Shown piece by piece: positions 32,731-33,298 of a DNA stretch of 33,298 nucleotides (within the stretch, counting starts at the first letter, position 1; every line of letters starts with the position of its first letter). A model generated the notes under the pieces. It saw only the letters and a program-made list of their open reading frames with translations. It searched no databases and had not been told where the DNA came from. Source of the stretch: Deltaproteobacteria bacterium (GTDB taxonomy: Bacteria; Desulfobacterota; GWC2-55-46); NCBI GenBank assembly GCA_016234855.1, contig JACRNO010000013.1:1-33298 (forward strand), in the 5' to 3' direction. Made by a program: the position numbers and the translations under genes.

Positions 32731-33298
32731 TCACTTGTTCAACCCGGCGCCGAGGAGCATCTCCTCGACGAGCGCCGGATAATCGTACCCGGCCCGGGCC
32801 GCCGAACGCGGAAAAAGACTCAGCTCGGTAAGCCCTGGCACTGTATTGACCTCCAGCACGTAAGGCTTGCCCGCTGAATCGACAATCACGTCCACCCTTG
32901 CCGCGCCCGCGCACCCGAGCGCGGTGTAGGCGTCGAGGGCCGAGGCAAAGACCCGCCTTTCGCACGCCTTTGATAGCGCGGCAGGGCATACGAACTCGGT
33001 TGCGCCCTTCGTATACTTGGCCGTATAATCATAGAAACCATGCTTGGGCCGTATCTCGATTATCGGCAGGGTCTGCCCGTTTAATATGGATACCGTAAGC
33101 TCCCTGCCCTCTATAAACTCCTCAACGAGCGCCGCGCCGCCGAAACGCCGGGCCGCACGAAGCGCCTTATTAACCCCGGACCTTGCGGCCACAATCGATA
33201 CGCCGAGCGCGGAACCCTGAGAAACCGGCTTGACCACGAGCGGCACTCGCGGCGCATTCGCGGGAAGGCCCTTTGTCCCTTCGCCAAGCACGCTGAAC
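32731..33298 (-). CDS. ddl: D-alanine--D-alanine ligase, C-terminal part (cut by window edge)
   Basis: The last 188 or so residues of the peptidoglycan precursor ligase; the gene continues past the right edge. Visible motifs are LVVKPVSQGSALGVSIV (ATP-binding Lys and serine loop), ALVEEFIEGRELTVSIL, KHGFYDYTAKYTKGATEFVCPA (omega loop with the substrate Tyr) and LEVNTVPGLTELSLFP (Mg ligands and D-Ala site). All are canonical, which makes it a useful reference for the two divergent ATP-grasp genes at 6431-8520. It is followed after 17 bp by ftsQ, as in many dcw clusters. Confidence 0.97.
   Translation of the reverse strand, partial: FSVLGEGTKGLPANAPRVPLVVKPVSQGSALGVSIVAARSGVNKALRAARRFGGAALVEEFIEGRELTVSILNGQTLPIIEIRPKHGFYDYTAKYTKGATEFVCPAALSKACERRVFASALDAYTALGCAGAARVDVIVDSAGKPYVLEVNTVPGLTELSLFPRSAARAGYDYPALVEEMLLGAGLNK

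Overview
The window is about 33 kb of GC-rich bacterial chromosome. Every recognisable gene, including the one tRNA, lies on the minus strand, so the natural reading direction is right to left. The core genes point to a Gram-negative organism: a ddl-ftsQ-ftsA-ftsZ division cluster, yajC-secD-secF, tgt-queA next to a SpoIID/LytB lipoprotein, RNase G beside a radical SAM/DUF2344 protein, class 1B pyrD-pyrK, and a pyruvoyl arginine decarboxylase. This mix resembles Deltaproteobacteria (Desulfobacterota) or Nitrospirota. That placement is inferred from gene order and protein character, not from a search. A selenocysteine tRNA shows that the cell probably makes selenoproteins, although no selenoprotein is visible here.

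Layout from right to left: (1) 29.2-33.3 kb, the end of ddl, then ftsQ, ftsA and ftsZ, with a short palindromic element between ftsA and ftsZ. (2) 22.7-29.2 kb, two paralogous B12-type radical SAM proteins, the second fused to DUF2344, then RNase G. Between the two radical SAM genes lies a 0.7 kb repeat-rich spacer that holds a duplicated 5' end of the downstream gene. (3) 19.8-22.5 kb, two c-type cytochromes, a DUF2065 protein and a SpoIID-like lipoprotein. (4) 14.1-19.7 kb, queA, tgt, yajC, secD and secF. (5) 12.1-13.9 kb, recJ, whose normal stop has been bypassed by a 20-bp tandem duplication. (6) 5.3-12.0 kb, a close-packed run: lytic transglycosylase, deoxyhypusine-synthase-like protein, agmatinase, pyruvoyl arginine decarboxylase, two Ddl-like ATP-grasp ligases, a GNAT acetyltransferase and a PmtA-like methyltransferase. 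(7) 2.8-5.0 kb, rimI-pyrK-pyrD. (8) 0-2.8 kb, repeats, selC, an IS relic, an AT-rich fic gene with a well-defined promoter/operator, and the start of smc.

The most interesting block is region 6. The first three enzymes give a complete route from arginine to agmatine to putrescine, followed by an aminobutyl transferase of the deoxyhypusine/homospermidine synthase type. Two ATP-grasp proteins that differ from the window's own Ddl at substrate-site motifs, plus a GNAT enzyme, follow in the same direction with overlaps or tiny gaps. I infer a pathway that makes and then conjugates or acylates a polyamine; the product cannot be read from sequence.

The second theme is the density of short palindromic elements. 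At least five families are present (described under repeats), and three elements sit within a few bases of a stop codon (cytochrome, radical SAM, ftsA). They look like non-autonomous mobile or REP/MITE-type sequences that settle at gene 3' ends.
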